From assembly GCF_030412965.1 (NCBI RefSeq), contig NZ_JAUHJQ010000008.1, positions 1-64,000 on the forward strand: 64,000 bases of DNA, read 5' to 3'. Position 1 is the first letter of the stretch, and each line of letters starts with the position of its first letter. Positions 8,618-17,234 of this stretch are shown piece after piece. The notes under the pieces were generated by a model. The model did no database searches, was not told where the DNA came from, and worked only from the letters and a program-made list of their open reading frames with translations. Made by a program: the position numbers and the translations under genes. Source of the DNA: Nocardioides oceani (GTDB lineage: Bacteria; Actinomycetota; Actinomycetes; Propionibacteriales; Nocardioidaceae).

Positions 8618-9414
8618 GCCTCTGGCTCGCGATCGCGCGACGGGCCTTCCGGCGCTACTCGACCTACCGCGCGGCGACGCTGTCGGGCATCTTCACCAAC
8701 TGCGTCTTCGGCGTGATCTACAGCTACGTCTACCTCGCGGTCTGGGCCGCCGCGCCCGGCGCCGGCGGCTACTCCTCGCAGGACGCGGTGACCTACGTGT
8801 GGCTCGGCCAGGCGCTGATCATGACGGTCGCGCTCTGGGGCGGTGGCACCACCGAGGAGCTGGCCGAGCGGATCCGTACCGGGGACGTGGTGATCGACCT
8901 CTACCGGCCGGTGGGGCTCATCGGGTGGTACCTCGCCGGCGACCTCGGCCGCGCGGCGTACCACCTGCTCACCCGCGGGCTGGTCCCGCTCCTGGTCGGT
9001 GCGCTGCTCTTCGACATCAGCGCGCCGGACGGCCCGGTCACCGCCGTCGCGGTGCTCCTCAGCGTGGCGCTCGCCGTGGTCGTCAGCTTCACGATGCGCT
9101 TCCTCGTCGCGGCGCTCGCCTTCTGGCTGCTCGACGCGACCGGCCCGCGGCTCCTCGCGGTGGTGCTGGCGACGTTCCTGTCCGGCATGGCCGTCCCGCT
9201 GGTGATCTTCCCCGACGGGCTGCGCGAGGTGGCGCTCGTGCTGCCGTGGGCCTCCTTCCTGCAGACCCCGGCCGACATCTGGCTCGGCGAGCGCACCGGC
9301 TGGTCCACGCTCGGCGGTCTCGGCCTGCAGGTCTTCTGGGCGGGCGCGCTGCTGGCGCTGTGCGCGGTCGTGCTGACCCGCGCGACCCGGAAGGTGGTGG
9401 TCCAGGGTGGCTGA
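8614..9414 (+). CDS. ABC-2 type permease, first subunit
   Basis: This 266-residue permease has six predicted membrane helices and belongs to the uncharacterised ABC-2 exporters in which two dissimilar permeases pair with one ATPase (COG4587/COG3694/COG4586 type). The N-terminus RRAFRRYSTYRAATLSGIFTN and the RIRTGDVVIDLYRPV coupling-helix region between helices 2 and 3 are characteristic. It starts with GTG overlapping the previous stop and overlaps the next permease by 8 bases. Cargo is unknown; relatives are linked to drug or lipid export. Confidence 0.82.
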   Translation: MSLWLAIARRAFRRYSTYRAATLSGIFTNCVFGVIYSYVYLAVWAAAPGAGGYSSQDAVTYVWLGQALIMTVALWGGGTTEELAERIRTGDVVIDLYRPVGLIGWYLAGDLGRAAYHLLTRGLVPLLVGALLFDISAPDGPVTAVAVLLSVALAVVVSFTMRFLVAALAFWLLDATGPRLLAVVLATFLSGMAVPLVIFPDGLREVALVLPWASFLQTPADIWLGERTGWSTLGGLGLQVFWAGALLALCAVVLTRATRKVVVQGG

Positions 9415-10228
9415 GCCGGTGCCCGCGCGGGCGCTCGAGCCGGTGCGGCTCTACGGACGGATCGCCCGGATGTGGATCCGCGCGTCGCTGGCCTACCCGG
9501 TGTCGTTCTGGACGATGACGATCGGCGCGTTCTTCACCACCGCGCTGGACTTCGTCGGCGTGTGGATCCTCTTCGGGACCATCGACGGGCTCGGCGGGTT
9601 CGGCCTGCAGGAGGTGGCGCTGCTCTACGGCGCGTCGGGCATCGGCATCGGGGTCGCCGACCTGCTCATCGGCAGCGTCGAGCAGGTCGGGCAGCACGTC
9701 CGCACCGGGTCCCTCGACGTCATGCTGGTGCGACCCGTGCCGCTGCTGGTCCAGGTCTGCGCCGACCGCTTCCAGCTGCGCCGGCTCGGGCGGATCGCCC
9801 AGGCGAGCGCCGTGCTGGCCTACGGGTTCGGCGCCGTCGACTGGAGCCCGGCGCGCCTGCTCGTCGCGATCGGCATGGTCCTCACGGCATCGGTGGTCTT
9901 CTTCTGCTTGTTCGTGACCTTCGCCAGCGTGCAGTTCTGGACCGCCGACTCCAGCGAGTTCGCCAACGCGTTCACCTACGGCGGCAACGTGCTCACGCAG
10001 TACCCGCTCACCGTCTTCCCCGGCGAGCTGGTCAAGATGCTGACCTTCGTGCTGCCGGTCGCGTTCGTGAACTGGTACCCCTGCCTGTACCTCCTCGGCC
10101 GCGACGACCCCTTCGGCCTGCCCGCCTGGCTGCAGGTCGCCGGGCCGCTGCCGGCGCTCCTCCTGTGCGGCGTCGCCGCGCTGGTCTGGCGCGCCGGTGT
10201 CCGCCACTACGAGTCCACCGGGAGCTGA
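9407..10228 (+). CDS. ABC-2 type permease, second subunit
   Basis: This 273-residue partner permease has six hydrophobic segments. Its IARMWIRASLAYPVSFWTMT start and the HVRTGSLDVMLVRPVPLLVQ loop match the same position as RTGDVVIDLYRPV in the first subunit, so the two are diverged paralogues forming a heterodimer. It starts with GTG inside the end of the first permease gene. The ATPase follows 98 bases downstream. Confidence 0.82.
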   Translation: MAEPVPARALEPVRLYGRIARMWIRASLAYPVSFWTMTIGAFFTTALDFVGVWILFGTIDGLGGFGLQEVALLYGASGIGIGVADLLIGSVEQVGQHVRTGSLDVMLVRPVPLLVQVCADRFQLRRLGRIAQASAVLAYGFGAVDWSPARLLVAIGMVLTASVVFFCLFVTFASVQFWTADSSEFANAFTYGGNVLTQYPLTVFPGELVKMLTFVLPVAFVNWYPCLYLLGRDDPFGLPAWLQVAGPLPALLLCGVAALVWRAGVRHYESTGS

Positions 10229-10326
10229 ACTCAGCCCACGACGTTCCCCGACTCCCCCGCTACGCTCCTCCGTCGGACAACGCCTCGGGGACCCCGAGGT
10301 CGCGGGTGGACGCATCTGGAGGCCGC

Positions 10327-11277
10327 ATGTCGATCATCGAGGCCCGGGACCTGGAGCGCACCTTCGCGGTACGTCGCCGGGCCGGCCGGCTCCGGCGCGA
10401 GCGGTCCACCGTCCACGCCGTGCGGGACCTCTCGTTCTCGATCGAGGCCGGGGAGATGGTCGGCTACATCGGGCCGAACGGCGCGGGCAAGTCGACCACC
10501 ATCAAGATGCTCACCGGCATCCTCGTCCCGACCGCGGGCCACCTGCGCGTGGCCGGTCTCGACCCGAGCGCCCGGCGCACCGAGCTGGCGCGTCGGATCG
10601 GCGTGGTCTTCGGGCAGCGCACGACCCTGTGGTGGGACCTGCCGCTGCGCGACTCCTTCGAGCTGCTGCAGCGGATCTACCGCGTGCCCCCGGCGACGTA
10701 CCGGCGCAACCTGGACCGGTACGTCGAGCTGCTCGCCCTCGGCGACCTCCTCGACACCCCGGTGCGGCAGCTGAGCCTGGGCCAGCGGATGCGCGGCGAC
10801 ATCACCGCCGCGCTGCTGCACGACCCCGACATCCTCTACCTCGACGAGCCGACCATCGGGCTGGACGTGGTGAGCAAGGGCCGGCTGCGGGAGTTCCTCC
10901 GGGCGCTCAACGACGAGCGCGGCACCACCCTGCTGCTGACCACCCACGACCTGCAGGACATCGAGGCACTGTGCTCGCGGGTGATGGTCGTCGACCACGG
11001 CACGCTCGTCTTCGACGGCCCGCTGGCCGGGCTGCGCTCGGGCGGCGGCGCGCGGCGCACGCTCGTGGTCGACCTCGTCGACGAGGCGCCGCCGATCGAC
11101 GTCCCCGGCGCCAGCACCGACCGGGTCGAGGGGCCGCGCCAGTGGCTGTCGTTCCCGGCCGACGCGAGCGCCGCGCCCGTCGTCGCCGCGGTGGCCGCGG
11201 CCTACGACGTCGCGGACCTCTCCCTCCAGGAGCCGGCCATCGAGGACGTCATCCGCGAGCTGTACGCCGGAGGCTGA
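10327..11277 (+). CDS. ABC transporter ATPase for the ABC-2 exporter (COG4586-like)
   Basis: This 316-residue ATPase has Walker A GPNGAGKSTT (about residue 52), a Q-loop in VVFGQRTTLWWDLP, signature LSLGQRMRGD (the variant LSxGxRM common to this subfamily) and Walker B ILYLDEPTIGLD followed by the switch histidine in TTHD. The FGQRT-x-LWWDLP segment is a hallmark of exporters with two distinct permeases. A C-terminal regulatory part of about 80 residues ends the protein. The ATG follows a GGAGG site. The 98-base gap before it holds a GC hairpin at 10283-10299 but no other gene. Confidence 0.88.
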   Translation: MSIIEARDLERTFAVRRRAGRLRRERSTVHAVRDLSFSIEAGEMVGYIGPNGAGKSTTIKMLTGILVPTAGHLRVAGLDPSARRTELARRIGVVFGQRTTLWWDLPLRDSFELLQRIYRVPPATYRRNLDRYVELLALGDLLDTPVRQLSLGQRMRGDITAALLHDPDILYLDEPTIGLDVVSKGRLREFLRALNDERGTTLLLTTHDLQDIEALCSRVMVVDHGTLVFDGPLAGLRSGGGARRTLVVDLVDEAPPIDVPGASTDRVEGPRQWLSFPADASAAPVVAAVAAAYDVADLSLQEPAIEDVIRELYAGG

Positions 11278-11281
11278 GCGC

Positions 11282-11920
11282 TCACTCCTCGAGCAGCCGG
11301 CCCTCGTCGAGGCGCAGCACCCGGTCGGCGACCTCGCGGACCCGCGGGTCGTGGCTGGAGACCAGGACGGCGCTCCCGGCCCGGGCGGCCCGCGCGAGGG
11401 CCGCGGTGACCAGGTCGGCCCGCTCGTCGTCCTGGTGGCCCGTGGGCTCGTCGAGCACGAGCACGCGCGGGGCCAGCACCAGGCCGCGGGCGACCGCGAC
11501 CCGCTGCTGCTCGCCGAGGGAGGTCTCCCCGACCCGCCGGTGCGCGAACGCTCCGAGGTCCAGCTCGTCGGCCAGGCGCGCGAAGGGGACCGCCGTGCCG
11601 GTCGAGCGGTACGTCGGCAGGAGCACGTTCTCCTCGACCCCGAGCCCGTCGACCAGGCCGTGCTGCTGCGGCACGACCGCGACGAGCGACCAGTCACCGG
11701 CGGCGCCCGGCGGCCGGCCGTCGACGGCGACGGTGCCGACGTCCGGCTCCTCGAAGCCGGCCGACAGGTGGCACACGGTCGTCTTGCCCGACCCGGAGGG
11801 GCCGAGCAGCGCGACCAGCTCGCCGGGCGCGACCGCCAGCGTGACGTCGTGCAGCACGGTCACGCGACGGCTGCCGGCGCCGTACCCGTGGCTCACGCCG
11901 CGCAGCTCGAGCCCGCTCAC
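11282..11920 (-). CDS. ABC transporter ATPase (MacB/LolD-like), second of a pair
   Basis: This 212-residue nucleotide-binding subunit has Walker A GPSGSGKTT, signature SLGEQQRVAVARGL, Walker B VLVLDEPTGHQDD and the SSHD switch. The size and the tandem arrangement with an FtsX-type permease place it in the MacB/LolD group. The signature reads LGEQQ rather than LSGGQ, a tolerated variation. Its GTG overlaps the preceding ATPase stop by four bases. It converges with the ABC-2 ATPase, four bases between the stops. Confidence 0.87.
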   Translation of the reverse strand: MSGLELRGVSHGYGAGSRRVTVLHDVTLAVAPGELVALLGPSGSGKTTVCHLSAGFEEPDVGTVAVDGRPPGAAGDWSLVAVVPQQHGLVDGLGVEENVLLPTYRSTGTAVPFARLADELDLGAFAHRRVGETSLGEQQRVAVARGLVLAPRVLVLDEPTGHQDDERADLVTAALARAARAGSAVLVSSHDPRVREVADRVLRLDEGRLLEE

Positions 11921-12762
11921 GACGGGTCCTCCGGCGCTCGCAGGCGGACGTGGTGGCCGTCGGCCTCGACGACGACCCGACGGGAGGGGAACCGCTCCAG
12001 CAGGGCCGGCGGCAGCTGCAGCCGGCCGGCGGAGTCGATGACCGCAACCGTCTCCCGCGCCCGGTCGGTCTCGCTGGAGAGCACCCCGTCGCGCAGCCGC
12101 AGCAGGCGGCCGGCGCGCTCGGTCACCCGGGCGTCGTGGCTGCTGACGACGACCGCGCTGCCGGCCCGCGCTACTCCGTCGAGCGCGTCGAGGACGAGGT
12201 CGGCGTTGCCGTGGTCGAGCTCGGCGGTGGGCTCGTCGGCGACGACGAGCGAGGGCCGGCCGACCAGCGCCATCGCGACGGCGAGCCGCTGCTGCTCGCC
12301 CCCGGACATGCTCGCGGGCCGGTGGCCGGCGCGCGCCGCGAGGCCGACCGAGGCGAGCACGTCGTCGACCTCGTCACCGCCGGCGCGGCGCCACGTCGCG
12401 ACCTGCCGGACATGGTCGGCGGCGGTCAGGTGCGGGAAGAGACCCGTGGACGCGCGCTGCGGGACGTAGCCGATCCGGCGGTGCCGCAGGCGTCGCAGCA
12501 CCGGGGTCGGGGCGCCCGCGACGTCGCTGCCGAGCACCGAGAGCTCGCCCGCGCTCGGCCGCTCGCGCGCCGAGACGAGGGTCAGCAGGCTGCTCTTCCC
12601 GCTGCCGGAAGGCCCGGCGACGACGGTCAGGGTGCCGCCGCCGATCGTCAGGTCGACGCCCCGGAGCGCGTAGGTCTCCCCCGTCGCCGAGCGGTAGACG
12701 CGCGTCAGGTCGCTCGCCACCACCGCCGGCCCGGACGGGACGAGCGGCTCAGCCGTTGCCAC
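11917..12762 (-). CDS. ABC transporter ATPase (MacB/LolD-like), first of a pair
   Basis: This 281-residue ATPase has Walker A GPSGSGKSS near residue 50, signature MSGGEQQRLAVAMAL, Walker B LVVADEPTAELD and SSHD. A C-terminal extension of about 55 residues (beyond the usual end at LLRLRDGVL) reads TVAVIDSAGRLQLPPALLERF, which looks like a small AbrB/MazE-like beta module; that is a guess. I prefer the GTG at 12762 because a GGAGG lies six bases before it; an upstream GTG at 12777 lacks such a site. The gene overlaps the permease end by 14 bases. Two ATPases in one operon suggest a heterodimer. Confidence 0.85.
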   Translation of the reverse strand: MATAEPLVPSGPAVVASDLTRVYRSATGETYALRGVDLTIGGGTLTVVAGPSGSGKSSLLTLVSARERPSAGELSVLGSDVAGAPTPVLRRLRHRRIGYVPQRASTGLFPHLTAADHVRQVATWRRAGGDEVDDVLASVGLAARAGHRPASMSGGEQQRLAVAMALVGRPSLVVADEPTAELDHGNADLVLDALDGVARAGSAVVVSSHDARVTERAGRLLRLRDGVLSSETDRARETVAVIDSAGRLQLPPALLERFPSRRVVVEADGHHVRLRAPEDPS

Positions 12763-15466
12763 GCAGCACCTCCGCACTCGTGCGCCGCCGGGCGCGGACC
12801 AGACCCACCAGCGCGGCCGCGCCCACCGACGCCGCCGCGAGGCCCACCACCGCCGCCAGCTCCGGCGTGCCGAGGCGCGGCCGGCTGACCGGCAGCACCT
12901 CGCTGACCTGGTCGACCAGGCTGGGGGCCAGCAGCAGCGCGGCCGTCGAGACCACCGTGGCCGCCGCCGCGGTCAGGACCGCGCGGACCACCTCCCAGGT
13001 CCGGGCCGCGGCCAGCTGGCGGGGCCGCCACCCCATCCGGGCGAGCAGCACGTCGGCGACCGCGTCCCGGTCCGCCAGGCGCAGGCCGAGCGCCAGCACC
13101 ACCGCGAGGGCGAGCAGCAGCACGACCAGGCCCAGCACGACGACGTACTGCGCCGCCCACGCCGTCGCGACGAGCCCCTGGCCGACCGCGGCGCCCGCCG
13201 TGGTGACGACCTCCGCCGGCGGGAGGTCGACGGAGCGCAGCTGGGCCCGCAGGTCACCCGGTGGGGCCGCGGACCAGACCTCGGCGGTGAACGGCCCGGC
13301 GCTGTCGACCGAGAGCGGGTCGCGGGGATCGAGGTTCGGGGGCAGCAGCGGGAAGACGCGACGGCTGCTCGCCACGACGGCCGCGTCGCCGGTCCCGGCC
13401 TCGGAGCCGGGGAAGGCGGGCAGGACGGCGACGACGAGGTACGGCAGGGCGACCTCCTCGTTGACCTCGAGCGTCCCCCGGTCGCCGACCTCGCGGTCGG
13501 TGTCGCCGGCGAGCAGGACCGGTACGACGCCGGCGTCGCCCTCGTCGAGCCGCTCGACCAGCGGCCGCCCGGCCTCGAGCGTCCCGGTCGCGCCCCAGTC
13601 CGCGACCGCCGCGAACGTCGCCGGGTCGATCGTCATCAGCTGCTGCGCACCGAACGTCGGCGGCAGGGTGACGCGCTGCCGCCACACCAGCGTGGAGCCC
13701 TCGACCGGCGGCTCCAGCACCCGCTTGCCGGTCCCCCGCAACCCCTCGTCGACCGAGGCGGCGGTCGGGGCGCCCACGAGCGCGGCGACCTTGTCCTCGG
13801 CCCCGTCGACCAGCCCGCGGTGCACGGCCAGGGTGTAGGCGAACAGCCCGAGCGTCACCGCCAGGACCGCGGTCAACGCACGCTCCGGGCCCCCGGCCCC
13901 GGCGGAGCGCCGGGCGGCGAGCCACCGCGGGCCGCCGGGTCGGGCGCCCGGCAGGCGGACGAGCGGCGCCAGCCGCGCCACGAGCGCGGCCGCGGAGGCC
14001 GCGACGAGCAGCGGCAGGACGGTCGTCAGGGGCGAGCCGCCCCGGCGGGACGGCTCGAGCGAGAGCACCGCGACGACCACGACGGCCGTGGCGACCAGCA
14101 CCAGCAGCTCCCAGGGCACCGAGCGCACCCGTGCCCCGAGGCGGCTGCCCGTGCCGGGCTCGGACCGGACCGCGCCGGCCAGTGCGACGAGCGCCGGCAG
14201 GAGCACGACGAGCCCGCCGCCGAGGGCCGCGAGGGCCAGGTCGCCGGCGACCAGGTCGCCCGGGCCGAGGTCGGCGGGCGGCCCGGCGACCGCGATCGCG
14301 AGCAGGGCGAGACCCGTGCCGACCGGCACGGCCACCACGGCGGGTGGCGCCAGCTCGAGGACCGTGAGGCCACCGACCATCGCCGGGTGCACGCCGAGTC
14401 CCGCGGCGAGCGCGCCCTCGCGGCGGCGGCTGCGCCCGACCAGCACCCACGCGGTGACCAGCAGCGCGGCGGCGAGCACCTGGCCGGACGTCGCGTAGGG
14501 ACCGACCTGGCGCTCGGCGCTCGCCGCGGCCGCACCCGCGTCGTCCACCACGTCCGGCAGTCCCGAGGCCACCTCGAGCCGGGTCGGCAACGGCACGGCC
14601 CGATCGGTCGCCCGCGCCAGGTCCGTCGTGTCGTCGAACGCCTCGACCGCGAGCCGCTGCAGCTCGGCCACCGCGGCCTCGGCGCCGTCCGGGTCCAGGT
14701 CCGGCGCGACCGCCAGGTCCGCGGCGTACAACGGCTCCTCGTCGATCGCGCGGGCCAGGGCGGCGAACGTCTCCCGGCCGGTGATCACGAGCGGGCTCGC
14801 GGACCCCGGGAGGGACGGGTCCAGCGGCAGCACCCACTCCCCGCTCCCGGGCACCTCGGCGACGGCCGCAGGGAGCACCGAGCCCGGCTCGGTCTCGTAG
14901 GTCCCGGCCAGCGTGGCGGGCGTCGAGCGGCTCTGCGCGGAGCCCGGCGTCACGCTCTCCAGCCCGACCCGCAGCCGGTCCCCCGGGGCCACGCCGAGCC
15001 GGGCGGCGACGTCGGCCGGCAGCCACACGCCCCGCTCGCCCTCGTCGCCACCGAGCGCCTCGACGACCCCGTCGTGGAAGAAGAGCGCGGCGCCGACGGC
15101 CGTGCCGCCGACCCGCACGACCGACCGCAGCCGGCGGTCCTGCGCGGTCGCGGCGGCGCCCAGCACCGGTGGGCCGTGCCCGGACAGGGCGTCGAGCTCG
15201 GCGAGGACCAGCTCCTCGGCGGTGGGCGGCAGCACGCCGGTCCACGAGGCGCGTACGTCGGCGGACGCCCCCGGGGCGGGCTCGGCCGCGGCCGCGTCGA
15301 GGCGCGCGTCGAGCGCCGCCGTGCGCGCGCTGGTCGCGAACAGCGCCGGCGCCACGACCGAGGCCACGAGCAAGGAGCCGGCCAGCAGCACGAGCGCCAG
15401 CCAGCCGGGCGAGTGCGCCAGCCGGACCGGCGCCGCGGTCAACAGCGGGTGCCGACGGGGACGCAC
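12749..15466 (-). CDS. Large FtsX-like ABC permease
   Basis: This 905-residue membrane protein has an N-terminal helix (LALVLLAGSLLVASVVAP) followed by an extracytoplasmic domain of about 270 residues, a central bundle of hydrophobic segments (about 340-550), a second external domain and a C-terminal helix group (YVVVLGLVVLLLALAVVLAL and later). This doubled FtsX/MacB layout is typical of actinobacterial ABC3 permeases. It probably works with the two ATPases that follow; the substrate is unknown, and such systems often move lipids, peptides or drugs. It starts with GTG one base after the phosphatase stop. Confidence 0.82.
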   Translation of the reverse strand: MRPRRHPLLTAAPVRLAHSPGWLALVLLAGSLLVASVVAPALFATSARTAALDARLDAAAAEPAPGASADVRASWTGVLPPTAEELVLAELDALSGHGPPVLGAAATAQDRRLRSVVRVGGTAVGAALFFHDGVVEALGGDEGERGVWLPADVAARLGVAPGDRLRVGLESVTPGSAQSRSTPATLAGTYETEPGSVLPAAVAEVPGSGEWVLPLDPSLPGSASPLVITGRETFAALARAIDEEPLYAADLAVAPDLDPDGAEAAVAELQRLAVEAFDDTTDLARATDRAVPLPTRLEVASGLPDVVDDAGAAAASAERQVGPYATSGQVLAAALLVTAWVLVGRSRRREGALAAGLGVHPAMVGGLTVLELAPPAVVAVPVGTGLALLAIAVAGPPADLGPGDLVAGDLALAALGGGLVVLLPALVALAGAVRSEPGTGSRLGARVRSVPWELLVLVATAVVVVAVLSLEPSRRGGSPLTTVLPLLVAASAAALVARLAPLVRLPGARPGGPRWLAARRSAGAGGPERALTAVLAVTLGLFAYTLAVHRGLVDGAEDKVAALVGAPTAASVDEGLRGTGKRVLEPPVEGSTLVWRQRVTLPPTFGAQQLMTIDPATFAAVADWGATGTLEAGRPLVERLDEGDAGVVPVLLAGDTDREVGDRGTLEVNEEVALPYLVVAVLPAFPGSEAGTGDAAVVASSRRVFPLLPPNLDPRDPLSVDSAGPFTAEVWSAAPPGDLRAQLRSVDLPPAEVVTTAGAAVGQGLVATAWAAQYVVVLGLVVLLLALAVVLALGLRLADRDAVADVLLARMGWRPRQLAAARTWEVVRAVLTAAAATVVSTAALLLAPSLVDQVSEVLPVSRPRLGTPELAAVVGLAAASVGAAALVGLVRARRRTSAEVLRGNG

Positions 15467-15467
15467 G

Positions 15468-16538
15468 TCAGCCGCCGGCCCGGTGCAGGATGAGCACCGC
15501 CCGGTCGTCGTCCCCGCGCGGGACCTCGGCGAGCACGCGGCGCGCCGCACCGGCGAAGCCGCGGGCCACCGCCTGGCGCGCGGTCCGCTGCAGCCAGGCG
15601 ATCCCCTCGTCGAGGTCGGTGTCGCGGGACTCCACCACGCCGTCGGTGTAGAACATCAGGGCCTCACCGGGGCCGAGCGTCCCGGTGCTGGCGTGCAGCT
15701 CGGGGTCGGGCACCACGCCGAGTGCCGTCCCGCGGGCGCCGTCGACGTGCCAGGTCGTGTCGGCGGCGACGTACCGCAGTGCGGGCGGGTGCCCGGCGCT
15801 GGTCACCGTCCACGCCCCGTCGGTGAGGTCGACCAGGACGTGCACCGCGGTCGCGAAGGACTCGTCGGAGCGCTGGCGGAGCAGGAACCGGTTGGCGGCG
15901 CGGAGCAGCTCCGCGGGCGGCAGCGCGCCGATCAGTCCGCCGAGAGCGCCGGCGAACTGCAGCGCCTGCGGACCGACCGCCACGCCCTTGCCGCACACGT
16001 CGACCAGCACCATCTCGAGGCGCCGGCCGTCGTCGGTGAGGTCGGCGACCAGGAAGTCGCCGGCGTACCCCGCTCCGTGCGAGGCGAGCATCGCGCTCTG
16101 CGCCGACCAGCCCGGCGGCAGCGGCGGCACCTTCCCCTGCGCCTGCAGCCGCCCCTTGAGCTCGGCGAGCAGCGCCTCGCTCAACGGCGCCGGCAGGCCA
16201 CTGCGCTGGCGGCTGGACTGGTAGAGGATCAGCGCCGAGGAGACCAGCAGGGTCGCGGCCACCGCGACGCGGGCGCCGGTCAGCGGCCCCGCGTGCACCA
16301 TCGCGGCCAGCGCGACGACCAGGACCAGCCCGGTCAGCGGCAGCAGTGCCTCGAAGCGGAGCGTGAGCATGCCGAGCAGCAGCCACACGAAGTACGTCGT
16401 CGCCGGCAGCGTCTCGTAGTCCGCCCACGACACCAGGCCGGCGAGCAGCACCCCGATCCCCAGCAGCACGACGACCCGACGCTGGCTGTCCCACGATCCG
16501 GAGCGCCAGTCGTCGACGAACGTCCCGGACCGGCTCAC
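15468..16538 (-). CDS. Membrane-anchored SpoIIE/PP2C-type serine phosphatase
   Basis: This 356-residue protein has five or so N-terminal hydrophobic segments (residues about 20-130: VVVLLGIGVLLAGLVSW, TYFVWLLLGMLTL and others), a short linker helix and a C-terminal SpoIIE domain with the metal-binding aspartates in GAGYAGDFLVADL and VLVDVCGKG, then VTSAGHPPAL and MFYTDGVVE. Such enzymes dephosphorylate anti-anti-sigma factors. No sigma, anti-sigma or STAS gene is adjacent; instead the stop is one base from an ABC permease, suggesting co-expression. GTG at 16538 is the chosen start; no strong ribosome site is seen. Confidence 0.85.
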   Translation of the reverse strand: MSRSGTFVDDWRSGSWDSQRRVVVLLGIGVLLAGLVSWADYETLPATTYFVWLLLGMLTLRFEALLPLTGLVLVVALAAMVHAGPLTGARVAVAATLLVSSALILYQSSRQRSGLPAPLSEALLAELKGRLQAQGKVPPLPPGWSAQSAMLASHGAGYAGDFLVADLTDDGRRLEMVLVDVCGKGVAVGPQALQFAGALGGLIGALPPAELLRAANRFLLRQRSDESFATAVHVLVDLTDGAWTVTSAGHPPALRYVAADTTWHVDGARGTALGVVPDPELHASTGTLGPGEALMFYTDGVVESRDTDLDEGIAWLQRTARQAVARGFAGAARRVLAEVPRGDDDRAVLILHRAGG

Positions 16539-16617
16539 GCGGCGAACACTAGTGCGGCCGGTCCCCCGCCGCGGCGGTTCTCCACCGGGGCCCTCCCGGC
16601 CGCTAGGGTCGCCAGGC

Positions 16618-17115
16618 GTGAGCACTCCACGCCCCAGCTACGAGCAGCTGGCCTCCCTGCCGGCCCACGCCCAGCAACCGGTGCCGGTGGCCTTCGAGGA
16701 CGTCAACGGCCACCTCAACGTGCGCCACTACACCGGCATCGCGAGCGAGGGGCTCGACGAGTCGCTCGTCGAGCTCGGCATCCCGCAGAACTGGCCGGCC
16801 TCCGGGCACGCCTGCTTCTCCGCCGAGCACCACCTCAGCTACCTCGCCGAGCTCCGGACCGGCGACCTGATGTCGGCGCGCGTGCGGCTGCTCGGCCGCT
16901 CCGAGCGCGCCGCGCACGTGCTCGTGCACCTGCTAGACGACACCCACGAGCGGCTCAGCTACGTGATGGAGGAGGTCTTCCTCCACATCGACATGGCGAC
17001 GCGACGTACCGCGCCGTGGCCCGAGGACGTCGCCGCCGCGCTCGACCGCCGGATCGCCGAGCACGCCGAGCTGCCCTGGGAGCCTGACGTCTCCGGCTGC
17101 CTCGGCCTGCGCTGA
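16618..17115 (+). CDS. HotDog-fold thioesterase-like protein
   Basis: This 165-residue protein resembles 4-hydroxybenzoyl-CoA thioesterase family members: the segment VAFEDVNGHLNVRHYTGIAS holds the N-x-R-Y site (aspartate, histidine and asparagine in the usual active-site region), followed by SAEHHLSYLAELRTGDLMSA. The acyl-CoA substrate is unknown. It starts with GTG; divergent from the phosphatase with about 80 bases between. It precedes the gamma-glutamyl operon, but the operator and promoter at 17137-17187 suggest it is a separate unit. Confidence 0.75.
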   Translation: MSTPRPSYEQLASLPAHAQQPVPVAFEDVNGHLNVRHYTGIASEGLDESLVELGIPQNWPASGHACFSAEHHLSYLAELRTGDLMSARVRLLGRSERAAHVLVHLLDDTHERLSYVMEEVFLHIDMATRRTAPWPEDVAAALDRRIAEHAELPWEPDVSGCLGLR

Positions 17116-17136
17116 TCCTGGTGCAGCGGACCGGTC

Positions 17137-17160
17137 CAATGGTCTGAGTCCAGACCATTG
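17137..17160. promoter_or_regulatory. Perfect palindromic operator, probably for the GntR regulator
   Basis: CAATGGTCTG, four bases, then CAGACCATTG form a perfect 10-4-10 inverted repeat. The core TGGTC...GACCA fits FadR-subfamily GntR operators. It lies 75 bases before the permease ATG. A TTGACC box overlaps its right edge (17158-17163), and CACACT follows 18 bases later (17182-17187), so a repressor bound here would cover the -35 box. The regulator is encoded two genes downstream. Confidence 0.7.
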
Positions 17161-17234
17161 ACCGTCCCGCTCGGCCTGCGCCACACTGCGGCAACCGCCG
17201 GCCGGGGCGCGCGTCCCGGCCAGGAAAGGACGCC

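Noticed and set aside
10283..10299. Terminator between ABC-2 permease and its ATPase
   Set aside because: CCTCGGGG/CCCCGAGG allows almost no loop and has no T tract; the genes clearly belong together.
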